Source of the DNA: Opitutales bacterium
GTDB lineage: Bacteria; Verrucomicrobiota; Verrucomicrobiia; Opitutales; T3Sed10-336
Direction of reading: 5' to 3'
DNA length: 45,509 nucleotides
NCBI GenBank assembly: GCA_020831535.1
Contig: JAFIGF010000160.1
Coordinates: 1-45,509 of the forward strand
Notes under the pieces: generated by a model
Told to the model about the DNA's origin: nothing
The model's database searches: none
The model's input: the letters and a program-made list of their open reading frames with translations, nothing else
Made by a program: the position numbers and the translations under genes
In this document: in pieces, positions 25,447 to 36,424 of the stretch
Numbering within the stretch: position 1 is the first letter of the stretch
How the letters are laid out: each line of letters starts with the position of its first letter

Positions 25447-25957
25447 ACTTTGGCAACGCACACTTTCCGCCGCCGAAGTCGCCGCCCACAGCAGTGACCC
25501 GGAAACCTTTGGCCGCAACCTGCGGGACTGGCAACATGAACTGCGGCGGATCACCAGTCGCCAGGCGTTTGCCCAAAGAATCCAGGAACCCCCTCCGTTA
25601 CTGGCGGGCAAGCTTCGGGACCATGGACAATGCGATGCCTACCTTGCGGCCTACGTTGATTGGCTTTGCCAGCGTCATGGAGTGCCGGTTCCAGATTGGG
25701 CGAATGATACCGAACGTTGCGCGGTCAAAGCTTGGTATGACTACCCGCCGCTCTGGCAGGACGCATTGATCAATGCCCCCGGAGCCTTTCGGCGAAGAGG
25801 GGTTTTCACGCGCCCGGACGATGTCCTGCGCTTTCGGCCGGGACGCCCTCCAATGAGTAGCTTTCATAAACGCCGCAAGAGTGCGGAGCGCCAACGCCGC
25901 TATCGAGCCCGCATTCGGGAAAAGCTCCGTTCGCTTTCGTCGGGAAAGACACCTTAA
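25439..25957 (+). CDS. Partner protein of the nucleotidyltransferase, unknown family
   Basis: 172 residues; ATG lies inside the last codons of the preceding gene (8-nt overlap), a strong sign of a bicistronic module. No domain recognised with confidence. AFRRRGVFTRPDD near residue 120 resembles segments I have seen in partners of DUF6036-type nucleotidyltransferases. The C-terminal 35 residues are very basic (KRRKSAERQRRYRARIREKL), suggesting nucleic-acid binding. Candidate antitoxin or repressor at the palindrome near 24890. Confidence 0.55.
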   Translation: MHKLWQRTLSAAEVAAHSSDPETFGRNLRDWQHELRRITSRQAFAQRIQEPPPLLAGKLRDHGQCDAYLAAYVDWLCQRHGVPVPDWANDTERCAVKAWYDYPPLWQDALINAPGAFRRRGVFTRPDDVLRFRPGRPPMSSFHKRRKSAERQRRYRARIREKLRSLSSGKTP

Positions 25958-26472
25958 CGAAAGGTCGGGGGATGGGGAAAATGGTAAGGGCTTTGGTTTT
26001 TGGAAAACAATATGAGCAACCCAAACCCGAGAAAACAGCTCCCAATCAGGAAGCCTACCCATATATCTTCCCGGGACGTGACCACCGCGAAGGCGTCCGT
26101 GGGGTCATTGGGATTGTAATAGATGGTGAGTTTTTCCTCTGAACGAAGTTCCGCCACCAGATCATCGCGATGCCGCCGAATCCCCGTTGAGTAGGGGCGA
26201 TTTCGAAAATAGTTTTCGCCTTCATAGGTATGCCCGTCCACTTCATATTCATACGTAATCTCAAACATATAGCTGGTGGAAGTCCTCCCATTGCTCGAAC
26301 TGGTGACGCTTTGATAGGATCGCAAATTGACAATCTCCGCTTCCGTTTGCGGCCAATTGCTCGTTAGGTGCGTAGAAACCACCTGGCTGGTTTTCCACAA
26401 CATGATCCCCAAACCAATAATACCACAAAATGCCGCAATGAGCTTTTTCTGTCCACGGGAAGGCGTGTTCAT
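25954..26472 (-). CDS. DUF3592 membrane protein
   Basis: 172 residues from the ATG at 26472; an upstream extension to 26598 was rejected because it runs through repeat sequence. N-terminal membrane span (LIAAFCGIIGLGIMLW), a soluble DUF3592 middle (WPQTEAEIVNL; FEITYEYEVDGHTYEG; YYNPNDPTDAFAV) and a second span (VGFLIGSCFLGFGLLILF). Function of the family is unknown. Its stop overlaps that of the convergent gene by 4 nt. Confidence 0.8.
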   Translation of the reverse strand: MNTPSRGQKKLIAAFCGIIGLGIMLWKTSQVVSTHLTSNWPQTEAEIVNLRSYQSVTSSSNGRTSTSYMFEITYEYEVDGHTYEGENYFRNRPYSTGIRRHRDDLVAELRSEEKLTIYYNPNDPTDAFAVVTSREDIWVGFLIGSCFLGFGLLILFSKNQSPYHFPHPPTFR

Positions 26473-26726
26473 AGAACAAGAATGACCAACTCCAAAATCT
26501 TTTTGCAATCCTTTTTCGCCCGCAAGATCACGCCGATCCGGGAACAAGGGGGACAAACTTGCCCTCTGCAGGCTGCGGCTGGAAAAAAGCGGCAGCAAAA
26601 CTGCCCCGGGGGCGGGAGGGGAAGGGACGGTGGAAGGTCAATCCTTGCCTCTTGGAAGGCGACGCGATTAAGTAAAACTTCTTCACCTTCCGAATTCTCT
26701 TTTTACTTTCATCCCCCTCCCCGCCA
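26473..26726. other. Spacer between DUF3592 and DUF2264 genes
   Basis: Contains a partial copy of the three-hairpin repeat (about 26568-26605: GCAGGCTGCGGCTGG, AAGCGGCAG, CTGCC). No gene seen. Confidence 0.5.
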
Positions 26727-27884
26727 ATGAAACGTTCCGACTGGATAACTTATGCTGAACGCCTCGCCCGACCCGTCCTCGAGGCGGCGGCCAAGGGTCA
26801 ATTGTCAGAGAATTTGGCCGCCCAATGCCATGCCGAGGTTGATCCCGGGCAAAAAGAAACCGCGCCCCTGGAAGCGATGGGCCGACTGTTGGCGGGACTT
26901 GGTCCCTGGTTCAGAGCCAGAGACCTGGACCCCTCCGAGGCTGCTTTGCGTGATGAATTGGCGGGGTTGGCCCGCACCGCGCTGGACTTCCAGAGCGATC
27001 CCGACCATCCCGCGTACCTGCATTTTCGCGGGGAGGAAACGCAGACTCTGGTGGATGCGGCTTTTCTTGCCCACGGACTTCTCCGCGGGAAATCCGCCCT
27101 CTGGGATCCCTTGCCAAACCCTACCAAAACCAGGCTGCACCAAGCCATGCTGGATCTGCGCAACCGCAAACCTCATTTCAATAATTGGTTGTTATTTGGT
27201 GCGATGACGGAAAGCTTTCTTCTCGCCACCGGAGGGCCGGGCGACCGGATGCGTATTGATTATGCCCTGCGACAACATGAGCAGTGGTATGTCGGCGATG
27301 GCACGTACGGCGACGGGCCTGCCTATCACGCCGATTATTATAATGCCTATGTAATCCATCCGATGTTGACCGATATACTGCGGGAGGTGGGATCTTACGA
27401 TCCCGACTGGCAGGAGTTCTGGGATCAACGTCAAAGGATTCGTCTGCGTCGGGCGGCAGCCATTCAGGAAAGGATGATCGCCCCGGACGGGTCTTTTCCC
27501 GTTTTGGGTCGTTCCCTTTGTTATCGTTGTGGAGCGTTTCAAACCCTTGCCCAAGCCGCTTTACTCGATCTTCTCCCACCGGAACTTCCTCCCGCCCAGG
27601 TCCGTTCGGCTCTTTCCGCAGTCATCAAGCGAACCCTGTCGCCCACCGCTTCCTGGAGAAACGACAACTTTCTCCAGATCGGCTTGAGTGGCCATCAGCC
27701 CAGCCTGGGAGAAAGCTATATTACCACCGGAAGTCTCTATCTCGCCGCCTGTGCGTTTCTTCCCTTGGGGTTATCCCCATCCTCGGCCTTTTGGTCCGGA
27801 CCGGATCAACCCTGGACCTCCATTCGCGCCTGGGATCTTTCAGCCGATATCCCTGCCGATCACGCGCTGGCAAATGGTCGGTAA
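26727..27884 (+). CDS. DUF2264 protein, probable glycoside-active enzyme
   Basis: 385 residues, full family length. Conserved stretches: FNNWLLFGAMTESFLL (about 151-166), QWYVGDGTYGDGPAYHADYY (about 187-206) and NDNFLQIGLSGHQPSLGESY near the C-terminus. DUF2264 proteins are predicted alpha/alpha barrels and, to my knowledge, include beta-glucuronidase-like enzymes (GH154). No signal peptide, so cytoplasmic. It precedes a sugar symporter gene on the same strand (268 bp apart), consistent with uptake and hydrolysis of a uronic-acid oligosaccharide; substrate not shown by the sequence. Confidence 0.8.
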   Translation: MKRSDWITYAERLARPVLEAAAKGQLSENLAAQCHAEVDPGQKETAPLEAMGRLLAGLGPWFRARDLDPSEAALRDELAGLARTALDFQSDPDHPAYLHFRGEETQTLVDAAFLAHGLLRGKSALWDPLPNPTKTRLHQAMLDLRNRKPHFNNWLLFGAMTESFLLATGGPGDRMRIDYALRQHEQWYVGDGTYGDGPAYHADYYNAYVIHPMLTDILREVGSYDPDWQEFWDQRQRIRLRRAAAIQERMIAPDGSFPVLGRSLCYRCGAFQTLAQAALLDLLPPELPPAQVRSALSAVIKRTLSPTASWRNDNFLQIGLSGHQPSLGESYITTGSLYLAACAFLPLGLSPSSAFWSGPDQPWTSIRAWDLSADIPADHALANGR

Positions 27885-28078
27885 GCCCGGAGGTTAACAA
27901 GGGCGAGACTACCGACGAACAAGGAAACTCTGCCCCATGCTGCTCCAAAAGACCGCTCCCTCCGCGACGGCCCCGGGGGCAGCCGAACGGCCTCATCCAC
28001 TGAGTGGGTTTTGGAGATTCGGTCTTTTGCGGGCTTTCGTGGTCAAGATCGTTCGACGTGCACAGACCTGACCAGTGT

Positions 28079-28107
28079 TTGACAATGGAACCAAACCCAC
28101 ATAAATT
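28079..28107 (+). promoter_or_regulatory. Promoter of the sugar symporter gene
   Basis: TTGACA (28079-28084), 17-bp spacer, TAAATT (28102-28107); 45 bp before the ATG at 28153. Confidence 0.6.
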
Positions 28108-28152
28108 CAACAAAGCCTCTCTTCGCACTCCCCTCCCCACGCCCCCAGTTTT

Positions 28153-29562
28153 ATGGAAAAACCCGCCTCCGTCTTTCCTCGAATTCTTTTTCTCTCCTGC
28201 ATTGCCGCATTGGGAGGGTTTTTATTCGGGTACGATAGTGGGGTCATCAATGGAACGGTAACGGCGCTGAGAAACGCCTTCGGGGCATCAGACATTGGTA
28301 GCGGCTTTAATGTCGCTTCGATGTTACTCGGTTGTGCCGCCGGAGCCTTTTGTGCCGGGCGCATTGCTGACCGTTTCGGCAGGAAGCCGGCCTTAATAAT
28401 GGCCGCCGTTTTTTTCGCCATCAGCGCATGGGGGTCCGGTATTTCATCGGGTTCCCTCGAATTCATTATTTATCGCTTGATTGGGGGCTTTGCCGTTGGG
28501 GCGGCCAGCATCATCAGTCCCGCTTATATCAGTGAAATCGCTCCCGCCGCCTACCGCGGGCGTCTTGCCACGTTACAGCAATTGGCCATCGTTCTTGGTC
28601 TATTCTTTGCGTTTCTGGTCAATTACCTTCTCGCCCGAACAGCCGGTGGAGCTTCAGCAGAATTTATTTTCGGGTTTCAAACCTGGCAATGGATGTTTTG
28701 GGTCGAATTGATTCCTGTATCCATTTTCTTCGTCGGCCTACTCTTTATCCCCGAATCACCCCGCTATCTGGTCGCCGCCGGAAAAGTGGAAGAAGCCAAG
28801 AAGGTTCTGGCCAGCGTGTCCAGTTGGCAGGAAGCCGAGACCAAGGTGAAAGAAATAGAAGCGACTCTCAACGTAGGTCAACGCCCTCGAATGAGCGACA
28901 TTTTGGACGGTATCACCAAAAAGGTACATCCCATTGTTTGGGTAGGCCTGGCCATCGCCGCGCTCCAACAGCTAGTGGGCATTAATGTGGTGTTCTATTA
29001 TGGTGAGGTTCTATGGGGGGCCGCTGGATTTTCCGAGGAAAACGCGCTCCTGATCAATGTCATCGGGGGCATCATAAATGTCAGCGCTACCATAGGCGCC
29101 ATTCTTCTCGTCGACAAATGGGGACGCAAACCTCTCCTTATCCTCGGAGGGGCGATGATGGCCTTCTTTCTGGGAATTTTGGCCATCGTTTTCGGCAATG
29201 CCGACATGGGTCCCGAAGGGAATCTGCAACTTGGCACCACCGCTGGGGTGGTGGCCCTTATTTGCGCCAACCTGTACATTGTTGGGTTCGGGATCTCCTG
29301 GGGCCCGGTAATGTGGGTGCTTCTCGGCGAGATGTTCCCCAACCGCCTGCGCGGGGCCGCCCTGTCTATTGCCGGGTTAGCCCAATGGTTGACCAATTTC
29401 CTCGTCACCATAACTTTTCCGGTCCTTCTGAGCGACATCGGTCTCGGCGGAGCTTACAGCATCTACGCCTTCTTCGCCATTATCGCCACCTTCTATGCCT
29501 GGAAGATTGTCCCCGAAACCAAAGGACGAACCCTTGAGGATATGCGAACCTCACGGGAGTAA
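28153..29562 (+). CDS. MFS sugar:H+ symporter (XylE/GLUT-like)
   Basis: 469 residues with 12 hydrophobic spans by eye. Sugar-porter signatures are all present: GYDSGVINGT in helix 1, DRFGRKPAL, YRGRLATLQQ, PESPRYL after helix 6, LQQLVGIN in helix 7, DKWGRKPLL and the terminal PETKGRTLED. Imports a hexose, pentose or uronate by proton symport across the inner membrane; specificity cannot be read from the sequence. It has its own promoter at 28079-28107. Confidence 0.9.
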   Translation: MEKPASVFPRILFLSCIAALGGFLFGYDSGVINGTVTALRNAFGASDIGSGFNVASMLLGCAAGAFCAGRIADRFGRKPALIMAAVFFAISAWGSGISSGSLEFIIYRLIGGFAVGAASIISPAYISEIAPAAYRGRLATLQQLAIVLGLFFAFLVNYLLARTAGGASAEFIFGFQTWQWMFWVELIPVSIFFVGLLFIPESPRYLVAAGKVEEAKKVLASVSSWQEAETKVKEIEATLNVGQRPRMSDILDGITKKVHPIVWVGLAIAALQQLVGINVVFYYGEVLWGAAGFSEENALLINVIGGIINVSATIGAILLVDKWGRKPLLILGGAMMAFFLGILAIVFGNADMGPEGNLQLGTTAGVVALICANLYIVGFGISWGPVMWVLLGEMFPNRLRGAALSIAGLAQWLTNFLVTITFPVLLSDIGLGGAYSIYAFFAIIATFYAWKIVPETKGRTLEDMRTSRE

Positions 29563-30074
29563 CCTCCCTCTCCAGAGATGGCGTTCACGCGGTCCCGCGC
29601 AGCAGTAGTTCCCGTTCTATCCATGTCCATTCATCAGTGACCCTGACTTTCCTGTCCTTGCTCCTCAGGGGATCGGCGACCAACTATACGAACGCCGCAG
29701 CAGGCTGCGGCTGGGAAAAGCGGCAGTCCCGAGAATCGGGACAGTCCAAAGACGGCTGCGCCGTCGGGGGAGGGGCTATCCACCTCGTCCGTCGAGTGGT
29801 TGTTCAAGGTTCGGCCGGTTTCTGGCTCTCGTGGTCAAGACGGAGCTTGAGCCTTCACGAAAAACCGCACCTCTATCTGACCATTCGAGCTCGGAGAGAC
29901 CACCGCTCAGCGGGACACGCCCTCGCCCTCCCACGGAGAAATCAACCCACCACTCCTATTCGAAGCGAAGCGGAGATCACGCCAAAGCCCGCAGGCCGAC
30001 GGCGGACACTCCAATACTCCAGTCCTCCAACACTCCATCACTCCCTTTCCATATTTCCTTTCAGGGAGCCGCGC
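29563..30074. repeat. Repeat-filled intergenic region
   Basis: Holds the three-hairpin repeat copy 2 (29690-29766), a block carrying GAGCTCGGAGAGAC and ACACGCCCTCGCCCTCCC (about 29888-29940; same family as 37250-37351 and 37736-37843) and a block with ATTCGAAGCGAAGCGGAGAT also found near 24758. Reading frames here are repeat artefacts; no gene called. Confidence 0.65.
29690..29766 (+). repeat. Three-hairpin modular repeat, copy 2
   Basis: Hairpins 1 and 3 match copy 1 at 24429-24501, but the middle hairpin is GTCCCGA-GAA-TCGGGAC, followed by the same AGTCCAAAG junction. Confidence 0.7.
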
Positions 30075-30106
30075 AAAAAAAGCCGGACACGTGGGGTGCC
30101 CGGCTT
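30075..30106 (-). terminator. Rho-independent terminator of katG
   Basis: On the minus strand: AAGCCGGGCA, loop, TGTCCGGCT with one mismatch, then a run of Ts; 60 bp after the katG stop. Confidence 0.85.
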
Positions 30107-30164
30107 AAATGTTTTCTCTGGGAAAAGCCCTTCCCTGTCGAGAAGAGTTTATTCCGAGAAGGGT

Positions 30165-32528
<2,364 letters not shown>

Positions 32529-32550
32529 TCAGCTTTTTACTTTCCGCCTC

Positions 32551-33051
32551 CTACTGCACCACCATGATGCCATGCATGCCGGCCCCGGTATGGGTGGGAA
32601 AGGAACAAACAAAGGGGTATTCCCCGGGCTCGGTGGGAGCGGTGAAAACGATCGTTTCCTCCTCCCCTGGTCCAAGCACCTGGGTGGCCGCAATCACCCG
32701 GTCCTCAAATTCAGGCGCGATGTATTCGTTTTCGGGATGTTGTTGGCTGACCGAGGAAAAGGCCATGGGGGTCAGGCCCCTGATGATGGCCAGATTGTGG
32801 CCCATGGTCTCCTTTGGCATTTGCCCGATGTTTTGAAAGGTCAGGGTGATCTCCTCCCCGGCCGGCACGACGAAACGGGTGGGCTCAAATTGCATCTGGT
32901 CATTTCCGGTGATCGTGACCGACGTAACGGCTTCCGCGGGATCTCCCCCGGGGGCAGGTTCGCCACATCCGGCAAACAGAACAACAGCTCCGAGAAGAGC
33001 GGTGAAAGAAAGGAGTTGCAGGCGTTTCGTTGATTTCATCGTTTTTTCCAT
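32551..33051 (-). CDS. Azurin-like blue copper lipoprotein
   Basis: 166 residues (ATG 33051; second Met at 33039). Signal peptide with lipobox LFAGC, so the mature protein is probably lipid-anchored in the periplasm. Type 1 copper ligands: His in MGHN, then Cys, His and Met in CSFPTHTGAGMHG. Length and motifs match azurin. Carries single electrons between membrane complexes and periplasmic redox enzymes, for example cytochrome-c peroxidase. It sits upstream of katG, suggesting a shared oxidative-stress or respiratory context. Confidence 0.9.
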   Translation of the reverse strand: MEKTMKSTKRLQLLSFTALLGAVVLFAGCGEPAPGGDPAEAVTSVTITGNDQMQFEPTRFVVPAGEEITLTFQNIGQMPKETMGHNLAIIRGLTPMAFSSVSQQHPENEYIAPEFEDRVIAATQVLGPGEEETIVFTAPTEPGEYPFVCSFPTHTGAGMHGIMVVQ

Positions 33052-33217
33052 TGGTTCGATTGATGGACCTTTGTTGGCCCTTCGCGTTCCCTCCCGGGAG
33101 TATGGTCGGCGCCATCATAACCCGGTTCATAAGTTTGCGCCAAGCTTCCTTTGGAGCAAGCTCCTCGCACAACTTTTTCGTTAATGGTGTTGACATTCCG
33201 CAGCCAGCAAGGGATGA

Positions 33218-33257
33218 CAATTGAGCTTGCCCCAGCGAGGCAAGCTCTTGTTCTTTT
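33218..33257 (+). terminator. Strong hairpin, possible terminator
   Basis: GAGCTTGCC, seven-base loop, GGCAAGCTC, followed by TTGTTCTTTT. It lies just upstream of the predicted riboswitch with no plus-strand gene before it, so it may serve as an insulator or as part of the leader. Confidence 0.4.
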
Positions 33258-33269
33258 GCAAAAATTTGC

Positions 33270-33432
33270 GTGGATGCGTCAGGAAACGCCGTGAAAATCG
33301 GCGACAGTCGCGCTACGGTAACAGGTAACGAATCCGTCCACCGGCCTGACAAGCCGTTGGGGTTGGCCCCGCCAACCAGGAAGAGGTTTTCCGCTTAGCG
33401 GAATGGACACCTGGAGTCCGGTCACTGATCAC
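33270..33432 (+). promoter_or_regulatory. Predicted cobalamin riboswitch
   Basis: The aptamer core resembles B12 riboswitches: GGAAACGCCGTGAAAATCGG then CGACAG, where CGCCG and CGGCG form the conserved stem around TGAAAAT, followed by TCGCGCTACGGTAACA (33309-33324; usual form CCCGC-x-CTGTAA). The 3' part has AGGAAG, a perfect TTCCGC-TTA-GCGGAA hairpin (33389-33403) and GGAGTCCGGTCACTGA. A terminator follows at once, and the next gene encodes a BtuB-like receptor. Recognised by eye; a covariance-model search was not run. Confidence 0.75.
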
Positions 33433-33446
33433 CCACAATAGAACCG

Positions 33447-33474
33447 GCATTGGCCCCATTGGGGAAATGCTTTT
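33447..33474 (+). terminator. Attenuator terminator of the cobalamin riboswitch
   Basis: GCATT-GG-CCCC-ATT-GGGG-A-AATGC then TTTT. Position 15-20 bp after the aptamer fits a transcriptional off-switch. Confidence 0.6.
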
Positions 33475-33641
33475 ATCCAACCCTGTCGCACGAACAGGTT
33501 TTAGGATTTTACCCATGAATGCTTACCGCATTCATTTCTTCACGATAGCCAAGTGGTTACCCAGACCTCCCGGCACCATGGTGAGGGGATCAGGTAAGGA
33601 ACTGAAAACTTGTTTGCGCGGCCACAACCAAACCAAACAAC

Positions 33642-35684
33642 ATGAACGACTCCTTATCACTCCTGCCCGCCACGCGCCCTGGCGGCAGACTCCTGGCCAC
33701 GGTATGCACCGGTGGCCTATTACTCTCCTCAGCCTTCCTGCAGGCCGAAAACGACGATCCCGACGTCACCCTGGACCCGGTTTCGGTAACCGCCCTGCGG
33801 TTCGAACAGCCAAAGAGCGAAGTGCCGTCCAACATCACCGTGATCGATCACGAGGACATCATTCGCTCGGGGGCAACCAACCTCCCGGAAATTCTCCGCG
33901 ACCGTGCCAATATGCACTTCTCCTCCCTCTCCGGACCGGGCAGCGCTTCCCTGGATGCCCGTGGGTTCGGTACCTCCTCCATGCAAAACACCCTCATCAT
34001 TGTCGATGGCCGGGTGGTGACCCGCCCGGATATCGGGTCGTTTAACTGGACCCAATTCCCTCTCGAAAGCATCGAGAGTGTCGAAGTGCTAAAAGGAGCG
34101 CATACCGCTCTGTACGGGGACCGCGCCTCGGGCTCGGTCATTAAAATCACCACCCGCAAAGGCAGCGAGGAAAGACAAAGCGCTATCCAGGGTTCGTATG
34201 GCTCTTTCCAGACCGAGAACCTGCGCCTTAGCACCAGTGGTCAAGTGGACCAACTGGGCTATACCGTCGGCGCCGACTATTTTTCCACCGATGGCTACCG
34301 CGACTTTTCCAATCAGCGAAACCGTTCGGCCAATCTGGGATTGGACTTCCAGGCCACCGAGGATCTCTCGGTGTATGGAAGTTTCAACTACCTCCAAAGC
34401 GATTACAACCTTCCCGGGGGAATCAACGAACAACAGTTTCAAGACGACCCCCAACAAAGCGGAAGTTTCTTATCCACCTTTGAGGAACGCTACCTCAACC
34501 TCGCCGGTGGTCTGTTGGCCGAAGACACCGGATACGGCATCTTTCGTCTCGAAGGCGGCGGGGTTTTCCTTCAACTCGACAAACGCAATAACTTCGGGTG
34601 TTTTACCGATAACGACCTGGACACCTTTACCGTCTCCCCGACCTGGACCATGGAGCAAGGTGACAACACTTTCCTCCTCGGGTTGGATTTTATCCGGGAC
34701 GAGCTGGATGTTCAAGGCGACACCGGATTCAACTCGTATGAGGCCGACTTGGTCCGCAACCGGTATGCGATCTTCGGACAGCTGACCCGACACTTTACCG
34801 AAAACTGGATCGGCTCCGTATCGGGCCGCCATGAAACGGCCAGACTTCGGGTGGACTACGAAGACTCCGACCCGGCGGAAAGCTACCAGGACAGCACCCG
34901 GGACAATGAACAAGCCTTCGGCCTGGGTCTAACTCATTTGATCAACGAAAACGCCCGGGCCTGGATTCGCTTCGAACACTACTATCGCTATCCGTCCACC
35001 GACGAAATTGCCGGATACCAGGGGGGCAATGCGTTCCTGGCGACGAACTTCAACAGCGATTTGAAGCCTGAAAGCGGACAAACCATCGAAATCGGTGGCG
35101 ACCTGACCTATGAGAACTGGTTTTTCTCGGTGAACCCCTTTGTGACACGGGTGAAAGACGAGATCTTTTTCGACAGTACGGCCAGCCTCAATACGAATTT
35201 TGACCACCGGACTTTGCGTTACGGGAGTGAGTTTGCCATTCGCTACGATGAGTCGCAGTGGGGGGTCGGCGTCCAATACCGCTACCTTCGCGGCGAGGAA
35301 CGGGGAGGCTCCTCCAAGGGCCAACGCATCGCCATCATTCCCGAGCATTTGCTCCAAACGACCCTGACCCTCCGGCCCACCGATATCCTCACGGTGAACT
35401 TCAACGCCCGCTACCGCGGTCGCTTCGACTCGGCCAACGGGGGCCTCGGTCAACAGGACTCCAACCCTAGCGGTGATCTTCGCCGGATTGGCGGTTCCAC
35501 CATATTCGGCATCGATGCCCGCTTGGCCGTAAACTCCGATTTGGAGATCTTCACTTCCTTGGATAACCTGACTGACAAACGTTATACCAATTTTATCGAA
35601 ACCTCCTCGGCCGCCTTTGGGGCCGATGCCTACTACCCGGAAGACGGCCGCGCCCTCAGCATCGGCGCCCGCTACCGGTTCTAA
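33642..35684 (+). CDS. TonB-dependent outer-membrane receptor, BtuB-like
   Basis: 680 residues. Signal peptide to about residue 36 (LLLSSAFLQAEND). A TonB-box-like DPVSVTALR follows, then the plug domain (VPSNITVIDHEDI; LPEILRDRANMHF; DARGFGTSSMQNTLIIVDGR; ESIESVEVLKGAHTALYGDR; GSVIKITTRKG). The rest is a 22-strand barrel ending in ALSIGARYRF with the terminal Phe. Small for the family, like vitamin B12 receptors. The cobalamin riboswitch directly upstream makes a cobalamin or cobinamide substrate likely. Followed by a strong terminator. Confidence 0.88.
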   Translation: MNDSLSLLPATRPGGRLLATVCTGGLLLSSAFLQAENDDPDVTLDPVSVTALRFEQPKSEVPSNITVIDHEDIIRSGATNLPEILRDRANMHFSSLSGPGSASLDARGFGTSSMQNTLIIVDGRVVTRPDIGSFNWTQFPLESIESVEVLKGAHTALYGDRASGSVIKITTRKGSEERQSAIQGSYGSFQTENLRLSTSGQVDQLGYTVGADYFSTDGYRDFSNQRNRSANLGLDFQATEDLSVYGSFNYLQSDYNLPGGINEQQFQDDPQQSGSFLSTFEERYLNLAGGLLAEDTGYGIFRLEGGGVFLQLDKRNNFGCFTDNDLDTFTVSPTWTMEQGDNTFLLGLDFIRDELDVQGDTGFNSYEADLVRNRYAIFGQLTRHFTENWIGSVSGRHETARLRVDYEDSDPAESYQDSTRDNEQAFGLGLTHLINENARAWIRFEHYYRYPSTDEIAGYQGGNAFLATNFNSDLKPESGQTIEIGGDLTYENWFFSVNPFVTRVKDEIFFDSTASLNTNFDHRTLRYGSEFAIRYDESQWGVGVQYRYLRGEERGGSSKGQRIAIIPEHLLQTTLTLRPTDILTVNFNARYRGRFDSANGGLGQQDSNPSGDLRRIGGSTIFGIDARLAVNSDLEIFTSLDNLTDKRYTNFIETSSAAFGADAYYPEDGRALSIGARYRF

Positions 35685-35710
35685 AAGAGCCTGCGCAAAG
35701 TTGTATCCAA

Positions 35711-35744
35711 AGCCGCCGGACCAAAGCGTCCGGCGGCTTTTTTT
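35711..35744 (+). terminator. Rho-independent terminator of the TonB receptor gene
   Basis: AGCCGCCGGAC, six-base loop, GTCCGGCGGCT, then seven Ts; perfect 11-bp stem. Confidence 0.95.
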
Positions 35745-35828
35745 GGTGGGGAGATTCATCGCTCACTGACTCCCTTGCCTCCACCAGGAACCGGAATCCA
35801 TTGACAAACAGGGCCTGATATTTTTTGA

Positions 35829-36386
35829 ATGAAAAATCCGTTAAACTTTTCTCCTCGATTTTTTTGCGCCATGTCCCTTTTTCGTAAAAGCCTGTTTCGG
35901 TTCTCTCTTGTTCTCTCCTTTCTGGTTTTCCCCTTTTCTCTCCTTTCGGAAGAAATTCTAATCACTTTCGAAGTTGACGGCTGGGACATTTCTCAAGAGG
36001 TCAAATCCCTCAGCTGGGGAATGAAAAACGAAGCAACTGATCATTTAGAACCCCCTGAACCTGCGGATTTTGACAATGTCGCCTTGGTCTCTCTTCTGGA
36101 TAGCGAATCTCCCCAAAGATTTTTAAATACCGCTTGGGGGCATGGGGGAGGAACGGCCTTTTTCCGATTTTACGAATCCGGAGAAGACAATCCTTTCTTT
36201 GAAATCGAAATCGATTACATAACCTTTGCCGAAGCGGGGATTGAAGCCTCCGACGAAGAAGTGCTTCAGCTACTGAGCTTGCGTTACAATCGAATTCGCT
36301 GGACCTATTATACCTATGACAGTGAAGGCGAGGTCGATGAGACATTTCAAGAGGGGTGGGATTTAATTGACAACTCCCCATGGTAA
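35829..36386 (+). CDS. Exported Hcp-fold protein 1
   Basis: 185 residues; signal peptide starts at M1 or, more plausibly, M15 (35871), with core FSLVLSFLVFPFSLLSEE. The mature part has the Hcp (type VI tube protein) pattern: EVKSLSWGMKNE, a short acidic variable loop, LLDSESPQRFLNTAW, FFRFYES, FEIEIDYITFAEAGI and LRYNRIRWTYYTYD at the end. Hcp paralogues with Sec signals cannot build a cytoplasmic T6SS tube; no T6SS gene is near. They form hexameric rings, so a periplasmic or surface ring is possible. Followed 38 bp later by a second such gene. Confidence 0.65.
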   Translation: MKNPLNFSPRFFCAMSLFRKSLFRFSLVLSFLVFPFSLLSEEILITFEVDGWDISQEVKSLSWGMKNEATDHLEPPEPADFDNVALVSLLDSESPQRFLNTAWGHGGGTAFFRFYESGEDNPFFEIEIDYITFAEAGIEASDEEVLQLLSLRYNRIRWTYYTYDSEGEVDETFQEGWDLIDNSPW

Positions 36387-36424
36387 ATCGCCCGCCCTTT
36401 TTCTCCCAGCACTTCTAAACAACC

